This document shows, piece after piece, positions 1 through 9,086 of a DNA stretch of 64,000 bases. The translations under genes and the position numbers were made by a program. The DNA is taken from positions 271,282 through 335,281 of the forward strand of contig JASJOG010000295.1 of NCBI GenBank assembly GCA_030142905.1, read 5' to 3'. Below the pieces are notes generated by a model that saw nothing but the letters and a program-made list of their open reading frames with translations, ran no database searches and had not been told where the DNA came from. The first letter of the stretch is position 1. Every line of letters starts with the position of its first letter. This DNA comes from Heliopora coerulea (Eukaryota; Cnidaria; Anthozoa; Scleralcyonacea; Helioporidae).

Positions 1-388
1 TTGTGGTTGGCGCTCTTGGTTCCTGGTATCCAAAAAATGAAGCCGTATTAAGGAATTTAGGAATGACCCGCTCATACAAGTCTTTATTCAGAAAATTATG
101 TTGTTCAGACGTAATACAAGGATCCACCAACATATACCGGAAGCATCTCGGAATCGAAGATTGAACATTTTGTGATCGACTTTTGATTATGACATTATTC
201 TAATTAATTATTAAGTTATCAAGTTAAGTTAACAAGTCATTCATATATTATGTTGAAGAAATTCTTTAAAATTATTGAACGTTTACACAATTTGAATTTG
301 AGTGTTGAATTTTGTATATAACAACTTTTGTATAAATTTTGATCGTTAACTGGACCCATCAATTGTAATACATAAAATGAAATAAAAC
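1..388 (+). mobile_element. 3' end of a U2-targeting RLE-type non-LTR retrotransposon
   Basis: An AT-rich element enters from the left edge and ends where U2 resumes at its nt 39. It holds the C-terminus of an open frame (3-164) and a 224-bp 3' UTR. Its last 45 bp resemble the tails of the single-ORF elements at 1540, 4615 and 10270 (shared CCCATCA then A-rich end). The site is the U2 position used by those elements. RLE-type families that target U2 are known as Utopia; this is a candidate member, and the 5' part lies outside the window. Confidence 0.75.
3..164 (+). CDS. RLE-type retrotransposon polyprotein, C-terminal 53 residues
   Basis: The partial frame begins VVGALGSWYP, continues with an LGM-R-Y segment and ends with IYRKHLGIED and a TGA stop. 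The pattern VVGALGSW, then a leucine-rich helix, SD-I and IY--H near the stop is typical of the extreme C-terminus of R2/CRE/NeSL-type proteins with a restriction-like endonuclease. The reverse transcriptase and endonuclease lie upstream of the window, so activity cannot be judged. Confidence 0.7.
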   Translation: MVGALGSWYPKNEAVLRNLGMTRSYKSLFRKLCCSDVIQGSTNIYRKHLGIED

Positions 389-536
389 TCTGTTCTTATC
401 AGCTTAATATCTGGTATGCCAGGCAACGCCTGGCTCATATATTAAACTGATTTTTGGACCTCGGCCATGGGATTGAAGCTTGCTTCACCCTGGCCACGGG
501 TTGTCTCGGTCTTGCACTAAATCCGAGTACGGCCCC
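389..536 (+). pseudogene. U2: U2 snRNA 3' part (nt 39-186) after an RLE element
   Basis: This is the U2 body from the downstream target-duplication copy to the 3' end, including the ATTTTTGG Sm site and stem-loop IV. The 5' 38 nt and the promoter are separated from it, so it cannot give normal U2. Confidence 0.85.
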
Positions 537-552
537 TTCCCCAAAGGGGAAG
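536..552 (+). other. Stem-loop immediately 3' of U2
   Basis: CTTCCCC and GGGGAAG form a perfect 7-bp stem with an AAA loop, overlapping the last base of U2 and followed by an AAC/AAT-rich stretch. It is present after every U2 copy. It may take part in U2 3'-end formation; the sequence shows only the structure. Confidence 0.45.
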
Positions 553-746
553 AACAACAATAACAATTGAAATGATATGAAAGGAAAACGGTCAGAGCAG
601 CAAGTAATGTGTTTTGTTTGTGCGATTACATTTCAGGTCAGCTTTGAATGTGTCCCTGGAGACGAAGCGCCGTGTCTCTGGAGAGCATGATGCGGACAAG
701 GTTGGCTGCTTGGCGATTGCAAGGAACGACAAGATGACGAACCATC

Positions 747-770
747 GCCCGCCCGCCCGCCCGCCCGCCC
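747..770. repeat. (GCCC)6 microsatellite of the spacer
   Basis: Six GCCC units lie in the U2-U1 spacer, repeated in every monomer. The copy near 54001 has an extra C that breaks the phase. Confidence 0.9.
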
Positions 771-857
771 ACAGTTCCAAGGAGTAGCGAAGGAAATGCT
801 AGAGATAAAACATGGTAGGTAATCATTTCAGTCATTCCTAGCTAAGTTGATGCACCA

Positions 858-867
858 AGCAACGTTC
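858..867 (+). promoter_or_regulatory. Candidate proximal sequence element of U1
   Basis: AGCAACGTTC starts 70 bp upstream of U1. A near match (AGCAACGTCC, 1402-1411) starts 81 bp upstream of U2. Sharing a motif at this distance is what a snRNA PSE would show, but the match is short and animal PSEs vary greatly. Confidence 0.3.
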
Positions 868-927
868 CTACCACATGCGACAGTGTGAAATGAACCAATC
901 AAAACGTTGCCTTTCGCCGGAAAACGC

Positions 928-1016
928 ATACTTACCTGACGCGAGAGGTACTTTGATCATGAAGGAAGTCCTCTCAGGATGAGGCCCTCTCATTGCACTT
1001 CGATTGGGTTGACTCC

Positions 1017-1048
<32 letters not shown>

Positions 1049-1091
1049 TATAATTTCTGTTAGTGGGGACCTGCGTTCGCGCTCGTCCCCT
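928..1091 (+). ncRNA. U1: U1 snRNA
   Basis: It begins ATACTTACCTG, the 5' splice-site recognition end of U1. Stem-loop II carries the loop ATTGCACTTC closed by C-G, the U1A/SNF site. The Sm site is ATAATTTCTG, and the 3' hairpin contains GCGTTCGCGC. The length is 164 nt, as in human U1. This is the reference copy for the others. Confidence 0.95.
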
Positions 1092-1224
1092 CCCTCCCTC
1101 CCTATCAAAGCGTAAAGCTGAAGTGAAAACGGATTAGTGAGTGAAACACGATGTAGGTGATGGTGTAGTTCGGTGCGTTCCTAACAATATCTTCGTCCAG
1201 TTGGCCGCCACACACAGCGCTAGC

Positions 1225-1232
1225 TATAAAAA
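1225..1232 (+). promoter_or_regulatory. TATA-like box upstream of 5S
   Basis: TATAAAAA lies 30 bp upstream of the 5S start in every unit. Upstream TATA-like boxes assist Pol III at 5S genes in several invertebrates. Confidence 0.5.
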
Positions 1233-1254
1233 TGCTATAGTCCTTACGCCTCCT

Positions 1255-1373
1255 GTCTACGACCATACCACCGGGAAAGCACCGGTTCTCGTCAGATCAC
1301 CGAAGTTAAGCCCGGTCGGGCGGAGTTAGTACTTGGATGGGTGACCGCCTGGGAATACCCCGTGTTGTAGTCT
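1255..1373 (+). rRNA. 5S: 5S ribosomal RNA
   Basis: It starts GTCTACGACCATACCACC, contains TTAGTACTTGGATGGGTGAC and ends with GTTGTAGTCT and a T-run, the classic animal 5S layout with internal control region and Pol III terminator. Compared with common protostome 5S it reads CGTCAGATC where most have CGTCCGATC. Reference copy. Confidence 0.95.
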
Positions 1374-1539
1374 TTGTTTGCCGAACAATAAGGTACGCTA
1401 CAGCAACGTCCGCTGACCAAAACGAACCACAACATGTTTGTCGGCGTTTTTCGTTCTTAAACTGATTTTTTTCCTTTTCGCTATCGCTTCTCGGCCTCTT
1501 GGCTAAGATCAAGTGTAGTATCTGTTCTTATCAGCTTAA

Positions 1540-3463
1540 TTCAGTGCTGCCTTGGTCTTAGTCATTAGGTCACACTCTTGTTAACTTCAAAGTGATCGCT
1601 TGAATTTTTCTATTGCAAGAGTGTGTTTAAATTGTCCCTAGAGACATATTGTGCTTTATATTCGCCGAATAATTTTCTACCGCTTGAGAATTTTCAAGAG
1701 AAGCCGCCATCGATTTCAAGTCCTCTACGATACTTTTGTTGATATTTTGGTTTTTACTGATCATTATGGTTATACAATCTCCGAATTCATCTTCTCTTTC
1801 TTCTGGCCTTCTTCCTACTCCGTTTCGTCAAGTAAATCAACGAAAACCCGATACATTTATTGGGCGATCTTATTATCCGTTGCCGTTTCCTATGATTACC
1901 ATCCTCGAAGGAAATCAACTCTCCGACTTAATTTCATGGGACATCTCTGTTACTCCCAAGCACCTTAAGCTGAAATTGGAATGGTCTACCTCTCCTAAAG
2001 ATTCTGACAGCTGCTTGAATGCTGACATTTTTCCTAATAATATTTTACAAGCGATTAAGCTTTATAACCTCTGTCAACCGTCTTGGTCAACGTCTGCCGC
2101 TAAAAACAAACTGTCAGTGAAAATAGAGTGGCAAATTTCTCCGTTCATTTCTAACCAGTCTTCTTCAAAACTTAAAAATGCGAACACTACCTTCTCATCG
2201 TCCGAATCCTCAAATATATTCACTCCAGTATCTCAAAATCTCGAAAAATTACCCGATTCTGGCTTTGGTAGTTTGAATTCAAATTCAAATTCAAATGGTA
2301 TCCATGGTAATTCTTACAACTGGCGCCGTTCGGTTAATCTACCTAGTAATCCTGTTTTTGACTCTCCTCGCATATCAAATCGTCAACATGACATCTATAC
2401 CGCTCCGAAAAGCAGTGATAACAAGAAACAATTCATCTCCTCAAAGAATTCTTCAGTTCATCATTCAGTTGCCGAGAAATTGCTTTCGCCTATTCCTGCC
2501 CAAAAGTGCGAATCTGTTAATATGAAACCTGATACCTCTCAATCCCAAGGGAAAACCCCGAATCGTCGCACTGAAAATAATGTAAACAATCCAATTTCCA
2601 GCCATGATTCAAACCCTTTGGTTTCTTCGTCTCATTCTTCTGACACTAAAGTCTCATCTCCACAAGAAGTCAAATCTATTACTAAACCTGAATCTTCGAA
2701 ACCTCAAAAGAAAACCACGAATCGTAGCACAGAAAGTGATAAACCAATATCCTGTCTTGATTCAAACTCTCCGAGTCCTTCTTCAGCTCCTTCGACTGGC
2801 TCTTCAATTACTGATGCTTCATACCAGATTAAAGATCTTAATGAAAATCCAAGTACTTCTGATCTGTATGTTGATTTTCCCGAACCTCCGGAAGATTTTC
2901 CAAAAACATTTCTAGATCCTCCAAAACCTTTGCCAATTGTAGGTGATGGCTTCCTCAACCCGAAGACGGCTGCCTGTTTCATGAATATCTCTGGCTCCTG
3001 TCGCTTATGTGGTAAAATGATTTCGTCTCACCTTATTGACCACCATTTGTTACTGTGTTCTGGTTTGGACAGACAACCACTTGAGAAGTTCACCAAATAT
3101 GCCACCAAAGAATTCTCCTTAAAGAAAAACAAAGTTGTTGAAGCTTCCCTATTATATTGTAAATATGAAATGAACGATGCGTCTGTTCCTAACAAATTCT
3201 TTAAAAAGGTTGATCGCTATAGATCTTTTGTTTTGAAACTTGAAGACTTGTCCAAAGAACTTACTAATAGAGCTTTTAAGAAACTGAACTTATCTCCGAA
3301 ATTAGAATCCTTTAACATCCTTAAATACCAGGCATAAACTCTGATACTGAATTTTATTCAGTATCATCTACTCTGTATTAAATTCATTATGTATATAACT
3401 TTGCTCAATAACCTAGGAAAGTAAACCAGTCCCATCATCTGTAAACATGAAAGATAATAAAAA
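1540..3463 (+). mobile_element. Single-ORF non-autonomous element at U2 nt 57 (copy 1)
   Basis: This 1,924-bp AT-rich element is bounded by the 19-nt U2 duplication. Its 5' end TTCAGTGCTGCC matches the other two copies, so all three are full length. The 5' leader has a hairpin (CACACTCTTG with CAAGAGTGTG). One long ORF is followed by a 3' hairpin (TGATACTGAA with TTCAGTATCA) and a tail ending in AATAAAAA. It encodes no reverse transcriptase. The tail resembles the RLE element ending at 388, so mobilisation in trans by that type is the likely route. Confidence 0.8.
1766..3337 (+). CDS. Unrecognised zinc-finger protein of the U2-nt-57 element (523 aa)
   Basis: No known family was recognised. 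The start is the ATG (MVIQS) conserved in all three copies; the frame opens earlier only from TTG. Residues about 30-140 are a conserved block with two similar strands (LKLKLEWS and LSVKIEWQIS), followed by a Ser/Asn/Pro-rich low-complexity middle containing a conserved NWRR motif. A conserved C-terminal third carries CX2CX11HX3C (C412, C415, H427, C431) and a Lys-rich helical tail. The layout suggests a Gag/ORF1-like nucleic-acid-binding protein. Conservation of the ends across diverged copies implies selection on the protein. Confidence 0.75.
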   Translation: MVIQSPNSSSLSSGLLPTPFRQVNQRKPDTFIGRSYYPLPFPMITILEGNQLSDLISWDISVTPKHLKLKLEWSTSPKDSDSCLNADIFPNNILQAIKLYNLCQPSWSTSAAKNKLSVKIEWQISPFISNQSSSKLKNANTTFSSSESSNIFTPVSQNLEKLPDSGFGSLNSNSNSNGIHGNSYNWRRSVNLPSNPVFDSPRISNRQHDIYTAPKSSDNKKQFISSKNSSVHHSVAEKLLSPIPAQKCESVNMKPDTSQSQGKTPNRRTENNVNNPISSHDSNPLVSSSHSSDTKVSSPQEVKSITKPESSKPQKKTTNRSTESDKPISCLDSNSPSPSSAPSTGSSITDASYQIKDLNENPSTSDLYVDFPEPPEDFPKTFLDPPKPLPIVGDGFLNPKTAACFMNISGSCRLCGKMISSHLIDHHLLLCSGLDRQPLEKFTKYATKEFSLKKNKVVEASLLYCKYEMNDASVPNKFFKKVDRYRSFVLKLEDLSKELTNRAFKKLNLSPKLESFNILKYQA

Positions 3464-4002
3464 TCTGTTCTTATCAGCTTAATATCTGGTATGCCAGGCA
3501 ACGCCTGGCTCATATATTAAACTGATTTTTGGACCTCGGCCATGGGATTGAAGCTTGCTTCACCCTGGCCACGGGTTGTCTCGGTCTTGCACTAAATCCG
3601 AGTACGGCCCCTTCCCCAAAGGGGAAGAACAACAATAACAATTGAAATGATATGAAAGGAAAACGGTCAGAGCAGCAAGTAATGTGTTTTGTTTGTGCGA
3701 TTACATTTCAGGTCAGCTTTGAATGTGTCCCTGGAGACGAAGCGCCGTGTCTCTGGAGAGCATGATGCGGACAAGGTTGGCTGCTTGGCGATTGCAAGGA
3801 ACGACAAGATGACGAACCATCGCCCGCCCGCCCGCCCGCCCGCCCACAGTTCCAAGGAGTAGCGAAGGAAATGCTAGAGATAAAACATGGTAGGTAATCA
3901 TTTCAGTCATTCCTAGCTAAGTTGATGCACCAAGCAACGTTCCTACCACATGCGACAGTGTGAAATGAACCAATCAAAACGTTGCCTTTCGCCGGAAAAC
4001 GC

Positions 4003-4091
4003 ATACTTACCTGACGCGAGAGGTACTTTGATCATGAAGGAAGTCCTCTCAGGATGAGGCCCTCTCATTGCACTTCGATTGGGTTGACTCC

Positions 4092-4123
<32 letters not shown>

Positions 4124-4166
4124 TATAATTTCTGTTAGTGGGGACCTGCGTTCGCGCTCGTCCCCT
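4003..4166 (+). ncRNA. U1: U1 snRNA
   Basis: Full-length copy reading like the one at 928. Confidence 0.95.
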
Positions 4167-4329
4167 CCCTCCCTCCCTATCAAAGCGTAAAGCTGAAGTG
4201 AAAACGGATTAGTGAGTGAAACACGATGTAGGTGATGGTGTAGTTCGGTGCGTTCCTAACAATATCTTCGTCCAGTTGGCCGCCACACACAGCGCTAGCT
4301 ATAAAAATGCTATAGTCCTTACGCCTCCT

Positions 4330-4448
4330 GTCTACGACCATACCACCGGGAAAGCACCGGTTCTCGTCAGATCACCGAAGTTAAGCCCGGTCGGGCGGAG
4401 TTAGTACTTGGATGGGTGACCGCCTGGGAATACCCCGTGTTGTAGTCT
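4330..4448 (+). rRNA. 5S: 5S ribosomal RNA
   Basis: Complete copy reading like the one at 1255. Confidence 0.95.
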
Positions 4449-4614
4449 TTGTTTGCCGAACAATAAGGTACGCTACAGCAACGTCCGCTGACCAAAACGA
4501 ACCACAACATGTTTGTCGGCGTTTTTCGTTCTTAAACTGATTTTTTTCCTTTTCGCTATCGCTTCTCGGCCTCTTGGCTAAGATCAAGTGTAGTATCTGT
4601 TCTTATCAGCTTAA

Positions 4615-6363
4615 TTCAGTGCTGCCTTGATCTTGGTCATTAGGTCACACTCTTGTTTACTTCAAAGTGATCGTTTGAGTATTTTTTATCGCAAGAGTGT
4701 ATTTAAATTGTCTTGAGGGATTTATTAGACCTATTATTCAGCGTCGAACTTTCTACTGACCGTTTATAATTTTGAGAGAAGCCGCCATCGATCGCAAGTT
4801 ATACTCTTCTATTTCGTTGATATTTTGGTTTACTGCCTTTATTATGGTTATTCATTCCGCAAATCGAGTATCTCCGTCTCCTGGTCTTCTACCTACTCCG
4901 TCTCTTCAGCCAAATGGTGTTAATTCCGATATTCTCGTTGGCCGTTCTTATTATCCATTGCCGTATCCATTGGTTACTATCCTTGAAGGAAGTAAACTGT
5001 CCGAGCTAATTTCATGGGATATTTCTGTTTCTACTAAAATTTTGAAATTAAAATTGGATTGGTCTACTTCATCTAAAGATTACGACTCTTCATCCTTCTC
5101 TGAAATGCTACCTAACAACGTTATTCAAGCCATTAAGATCTATGAGATTTCCCAACCGTCATGGTCAATTTCTGCCTCCAAAAATAAACTGTCTACTAAG
5201 ATAGAATGGCAAATTTCTCACTCAAAGTCTAAACAATCCTCGCTCCAACCTCGAATTCCGAATGTGATCTTATCTTCGACCAAATCTTCGAATTATATCA
5301 CTCCAACGCCTAAAATATTTAAAAAATCAACTGATTCGGGCTTTGGCAGTTCAAATTCAAATTCTGGTCTCCATAGCGATTCTTTTAATTGGCGCCGTAC
5401 GGTCAATTTACCTTCAAATCCTAATTTCGACTCTCCTAGCCATACAACTTATCATCATGACATTTATGTTGCACCGAATTGTAAAGAAGTCAAAGCGTCA
5501 ACTAAATTGTCAAAGAATTCTTCGTCAAATGTTTCTAAATCTTCTAATTCGTCTTCGCCTGTTTCTGCCCGAGAGGTCAAATCTGTTAATGTTAAACCAG
5601 AATCATCACAACCTCAAGGGAAAACCCCATTTCGCAAAGAAATCCAAAACTCCGACATTGATCAATCTTCCTCCGATGAAAAGACTACTAACCTTGCTCC
5701 TTCAACATCTTCTACTAATCTGCCTTCGATTAAAGCTGATAATCTAGCACCAAACGTCACCTTATCATCACCTTCAAAATCGTTCGAAATTCCTGTTCCA
5801 CCTAAAGGTTTCCCGAAATCGTTCCTCGATACTCCAAATCCTTTACCGATTGTTGGCGATGGTTTCCTAGATCCGAAAATTCCAGCTTGCTTTATGAATA
5901 TCCAAGGTTCTTGTCGCCTTTGTAATTGCATCGTTTCGTCTCATCTTATTGATTTGCATCTCTTACAATGTTCTGGTTTAAACAGACAACCACTTGAATC
6001 CTTCGTGAAAGTTGTAATGAAAGAATCGTCCATCAAGAAGAAACAAGTGGTTGAAGCTTCTTATCTTTACTCGAAATTTGAACTAAATGAAGCAACTGTA
6101 CCCAATAAATACTTCAAAACCTTAGATAAGTACAGATCTTTTACATCAAAACTTGAAAACCTTACAAAGTTACTCACGGACATGGCCTATAAGAAGCTGA
6201 ACATTTCATATAAATTAGAAAACTTTAATATTCTTAAATATAAAGCATAACCCTGATACTATATTTTTTAGTATCACCATTGTTGTAATTTATCTTTACT
6301 TTGTTGAATAACTTAGGATAGAATACCAGTCCCATCATTTGTAAACATTTCAAGTAATAAAAA
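4615..6363 (+). mobile_element. Single-ORF non-autonomous element at U2 nt 57 (copy 2)
   Basis: 1,749 bp, with the same 5' start, leader hairpin, ORF and tail as copy 1 but clearly diverged. The 3' hairpin has a changed stem (TGATACTA with TAGTATCA) that still pairs. Confidence 0.8.
4844..6250 (+). CDS. Unrecognised zinc-finger protein of the U2-nt-57 element (468 aa)
   Basis: Homologue of the protein at 1766, with the same MVI start, EWS/EWQIS strands and NWRR motif. The finger reads CRLC then, after 11 residues, H-x3-C. The low-complexity middle is shorter. An extra Cys (CRLCNC) lies beside the finger. Confidence 0.75.
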   Translation: MVIHSANRVSPSPGLLPTPSLQPNGVNSDILVGRSYYPLPYPLVTILEGSKLSELISWDISVSTKILKLKLDWSTSSKDYDSSSFSEMLPNNVIQAIKIYEISQPSWSISASKNKLSTKIEWQISHSKSKQSSLQPRIPNVILSSTKSSNYITPTPKIFKKSTDSGFGSSNSNSGLHSDSFNWRRTVNLPSNPNFDSPSHTTYHHDIYVAPNCKEVKASTKLSKNSSSNVSKSSNSSSPVSAREVKSVNVKPESSQPQGKTPFRKEIQNSDIDQSSSDEKTTNLAPSTSSTNLPSIKADNLAPNVTLSSPSKSFEIPVPPKGFPKSFLDTPNPLPIVGDGFLDPKIPACFMNIQGSCRLCNCIVSSHLIDLHLLQCSGLNRQPLESFVKVVMKESSIKKKQVVEASYLYSKFELNEATVPNKYFKTLDKYRSFTSKLENLTKLLTDMAYKKLNISYKLENFNILKYKA

Positions 6364-6902
6364 TCTGTTCTTATCAGCTTAATATCTGGTATGCCAGGCA
6401 ACGCCTGGCTCATATATTAAACTGATTTTTGGACCTCGGCCATGGGATTGAAGCTTGCTTCACCCTGGCCACGGGTTGTCTCGGTCTTGCACTAAATCCG
6501 AGTACGGCCCCTTCCCCAAAGGGGAAGAACAACAATAACAATTGAAATGATATGAAAGGAAAACGGTCAGAGCAGCAAGTAATGTGTTTTGTTTGTGCGA
6601 TTACATTTCAGGTCAGCTTTGAATGTGTCCCTGGAGACGAAGCGCCGTGTCTCTGGAGAGCATGATGCGGACAAGGTTGGCTGCTTGGCGATTGCAAGGA
6701 ACGACAAGATGACGAACCATCGCCCGCCCGCCCGCCCGCCCGCCCACAGTTCCAAGGAGTAGCGAAGGAAATGCTAGAGATAAAACATGGTAGGTAATCA
6801 TTTCAGTCATTCCTAGCTAAGTTGATGCACCAAGCAACGTTCCTACCACATGCGACAGTGTGAAATGAACCAATCAAAACGTTGCCTTTCGCCGGAAAAC
6901 GC

Positions 6903-6991
6903 ATACTTACCTGACGCGAGAGGTACTTTGATCATGAAGGAAGTCCTCTCAGGATGAGGCCCTCTCATTGCACTTCGATTGGGTTGACTCC

Positions 6992-7023
<32 letters not shown>

Positions 7024-7066
7024 TATAATTTCTGTTAGTGGGGACCTGCGTTCGCGCTCGTCCCCT
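6903..7066 (+). ncRNA. U1: U1 snRNA
   Basis: Full-length copy. Confidence 0.95.
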
Positions 7067-7229
7067 CCCTCCCTCCCTATCAAAGCGTAAAGCTGAAGTG
7101 AAAACGGATTAGTGAGTGAAACACGATGTAGGTGATGGTGTAGTTCGGTGCGTTCCTAACAATATCTTCGTCCAGTTGGCCGCCACACACAGCGCTAGCT
7201 ATAAAAATGCTATAGTCCTTACGCCTCCT

Positions 7230-7348
7230 GTCTACGACCATACCACCGGGAAAGCACCGGTTCTCGTCAGATCACCGAAGTTAAGCCCGGTCGGGCGGAG
7301 TTAGTACTTGGATGGGTGACCGCCTGGGAATACCCCGTGTTGTAGTCT
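7230..7348 (+). rRNA. 5S: 5S ribosomal RNA
   Basis: Complete copy. Confidence 0.95.
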
Positions 7349-7588
7349 TTGTTTGCCGAACAATAAGGTACGCTACAGCAACGTCCGCTGACCAAAACGA
7401 ACCACAACATGTTTGTCGGCGTTTTTCGTTCTTAAACTGATTTTTTTCCTTTTCGCTATCGCTTCTCGGCCTCTTGGCTTGGACAAGAGGTGTCTGCGAG
7501 TTTACTTGCGATCACGAAACGACGATCAAGAGCTGATCTACGAGTTCTACGAGTCTTCGAGTGCTGTTAGACGCTGGTGGTGGATGCC

Positions 7589-8989
7589 ATGCTTGAGTCT
7601 CCGACTCATAACACTGCCACGTCTTCCGACGAGATTAACAACGTCTCAAGTGGTGCCGTAGCTGTTGACCGTGCCCAGAGTGGCGGTTCTTTTCAGAGCC
7701 TTACAGCTGCGGCCCTCTTGCCCCACAGGGATCGCTGTGCCATGGTGGAAATACCGGAGCTTGCTCTTCGAGGGAAGCCACCACTGAAGCCGGAAGAAGT
7801 CTGGGACACCTTTGGCAAGGATTTTGTCCCAATAAATGACTTCTTTACTTGCATCCAGCTGGTCCGGCCAAACCGCCTCAGAGTCTGGTGCCCTTCTGCC
7901 AACGTGTTAGAGGATGTTCTCAACACCGGGCTCACGCTTAGGGGCCATCCCCTAAGAATCAAACCAATTGTGGACAGATGCTGGCTGACAGTCACACATT
8001 TGCCGTATGGTTTGCCAGAAAAGGCCATCACCGAATTTTTTTCTAAATTCGGTGAGGTACGAAGTCTCAGATTTGTACAGTTCCGTAAAATTTTTACGGG
8101 CACTGTCAAACTGTTGATGACATTGCACACAACTGTGCCTACACGAATCCGTGTACTCGGACATGCGGGCCTGGTCTATCACCCTGGCCAGGCTCGCACC
8201 TGCTTTCACTGTGGCAACGTGGGCCATGAGTCCAAACGTTGCCCGGGAAAAACGTCTCCGTCTCCCAAGCCAAAGCGAAAGAGACGCAGACCCAAGAAGA
8301 CAACTGAGGCGACCAACCAACCGTCCAGTCAATCTAGGTCCTCGACCACAGTGTCAATGGAGGTTCCACCCGGGAATGACCAATCACAGGTCGTCCATCC
8401 AAACAGCAAGGAGCCCGATCAGTCCACACCTCCATCGGACTCCTCAAATGAATCACCACCTAACCCAACCACTACCGTCCCCAAGGACGAGGAAGAACAA
8501 CCAGAGGAGGACAGTTCCCCAAAAGGAACATTTGGCCCTCCTATCTCCGAAAACATCGACGAACGAGTTGCCGCCAATCCTCCAACTGAGGAAAGGCCCA
8601 TCCCGCAAGTATGCTGTACGGACCTACAACCAGCCCAGCATACGCTGAACACCAGCCGTAAAGCCGTACGAAAGGACAATCCAGCTCCTTTCGTCTTTGG
8701 CCTGGGTTTCGGGCGTTCACCGACGACCGAAATAGGAGTTTTTTCACTTCCAAAAAGTAAAACCAGATACCAGGAGGAATCCGTCGGATCCTCCCAACAA
8801 GGTGTCTTCTCTAGTCTGACACGGGTCTGCGGACCCACATGTATTCATCCCGAACCATACACGTTTTTTGTCACCTCACTCCTTCGGCAGGGCGTAGTTA
8901 CTTCTGCTTCAGCCCTGTCGCGGGTGACCATGCGGAGAATCTGGCGCAAGGGAGTGGGTCTCGCGAGCCCATTTGGTCTGAGTATCTAG
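7589..8989 (+). CDS. ORF1-like zinc-knuckle protein, C-terminus frameshifted (466 aa)
   Basis: Identical in layout to the protein at 30056 up to about residue 386. A sixth T in the run near 8740 then shifts the frame, replacing the usual end and running about 80 residues into the 3' UTR. The zinc knuckle and the basic region are unaffected. The start is the first ATG; GTG codons precede it in frame. Confidence 0.7.
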   Translation: MLESPTHNTATSSDEINNVSSGAVAVDRAQSGGSFQSLTAAALLPHRDRCAMVEIPELALRGKPPLKPEEVWDTFGKDFVPINDFFTCIQLVRPNRLRVWCPSANVLEDVLNTGLTLRGHPLRIKPIVDRCWLTVTHLPYGLPEKAITEFFSKFGEVRSLRFVQFRKIFTGTVKLLMTLHTTVPTRIRVLGHAGLVYHPGQARTCFHCGNVGHESKRCPGKTSPSPKPKRKRRRPKKTTEATNQPSSQSRSSTTVSMEVPPGNDQSQVVHPNSKEPDQSTPPSDSSNESPPNPTTTVPKDEEEQPEEDSSPKGTFGPPISENIDERVAANPPTEERPIPQVCCTDLQPAQHTLNTSRKAVRKDNPAPFVFGLGFGRSPTTEIGVFSLPKSKTRYQEESVGSSQQGVFSSLTRVCGPTCIHPEPYTFFVTSLLRQGVVTSASALSRVTMRRIWRKGVGLASPFGLSI

Positions 8990-9014
8990 CGATATGATAC
9001 CTCCCTGGAGTTTG

Positions 9015-9086
9015 CCCTGTTGCACACAGCCCGGGTCGCATTGCACTACAGCAGACCCGTACCGTCAGGTACAAAGGTTGTCAGGG
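9015..9086 (+). other. 3' tail structure with UUGCACA bulge and AUUGCAC loop
   Basis: CCCTG (9015-9019) pairs with CAGGG (9082-9086). TTGCACA (9020-9026) is unpaired opposite a single T (9081). CAGCC (9027-9031) pairs with GGTTG (9076-9080). Inside, CGGGTC-GC pairs with GC-(A)-GACCCG and presents the 11-nt loop ATTGCACTACA (9040-9050) closed by C-G. A second small hairpin, TACC/GGTA, follows. Confidence 0.6.

Larger units (their letters stand above)
537..927. other. U2-U1 intergenic spacer (first copy)
   Basis: This is the longest gene-free part of the monomer and follows every U2. It holds the stem-loop just after U2, a (GCCC)6 run and the presumed U1 promoter. The short open frames on both strands recur only because the spacer recurs and show no coding features. 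The spacer before the 12584 insertion has a T-to-C change near 12220 and a 4-bp deletion near 12259. Confidence 0.85.
1483..3611 (+). pseudogene. U2: U2 snRNA split after nt 57
   Basis: Nt 1-57 are at 1483-1539 and nt 39-186 at 3464-3611. The 19-nt TCTGTTCTTATCAGCTTAA flanks the insertion on both sides as a target-site duplication. Confidence 0.9.
4558..6511 (+). pseudogene. U2: U2 snRNA split after nt 57
   Basis: Nt 1-57 are at 4558-4614 and nt 39-186 at 6364-6511, with the same 19-nt duplication as at 1483. Confidence 0.9.

Noticed and set aside
747..770. Regular short repeats that might suggest a CRISPR array
   Set aside because: This is a simple GCCC microsatellite in a eukaryotic array, with no spacer diversity and no cas genes.
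592..835. Open frames of 62-68 aa on both strands recurring in every unit
   Set aside because: They lie in the spacer or across U1, 5S and U2, recur only because the monomer recurs, and show no coding signature.
820..835. GGTAGGTAATC in the spacer as a spliced-leader donor site
   Set aside because: No Sm-binding site or SL-like hairpins follow it; it lies upstream of U1 without SL RNA structure.
1540..1760. HDV-like self-cleaving ribozyme at the 5' end of the U2-nt-57 elements
   Set aside because: R2-type elements often have one, but I could not find a partner for the first stem or the nested pseudoknot; only a simple hairpin is visible.
1736..1765. Hydrophobic leader (LIFWFLLII) before the zinc-finger protein as a signal peptide
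   Set aside because: It would need a TTG start, and the conserved ATG lies downstream in all three copies.
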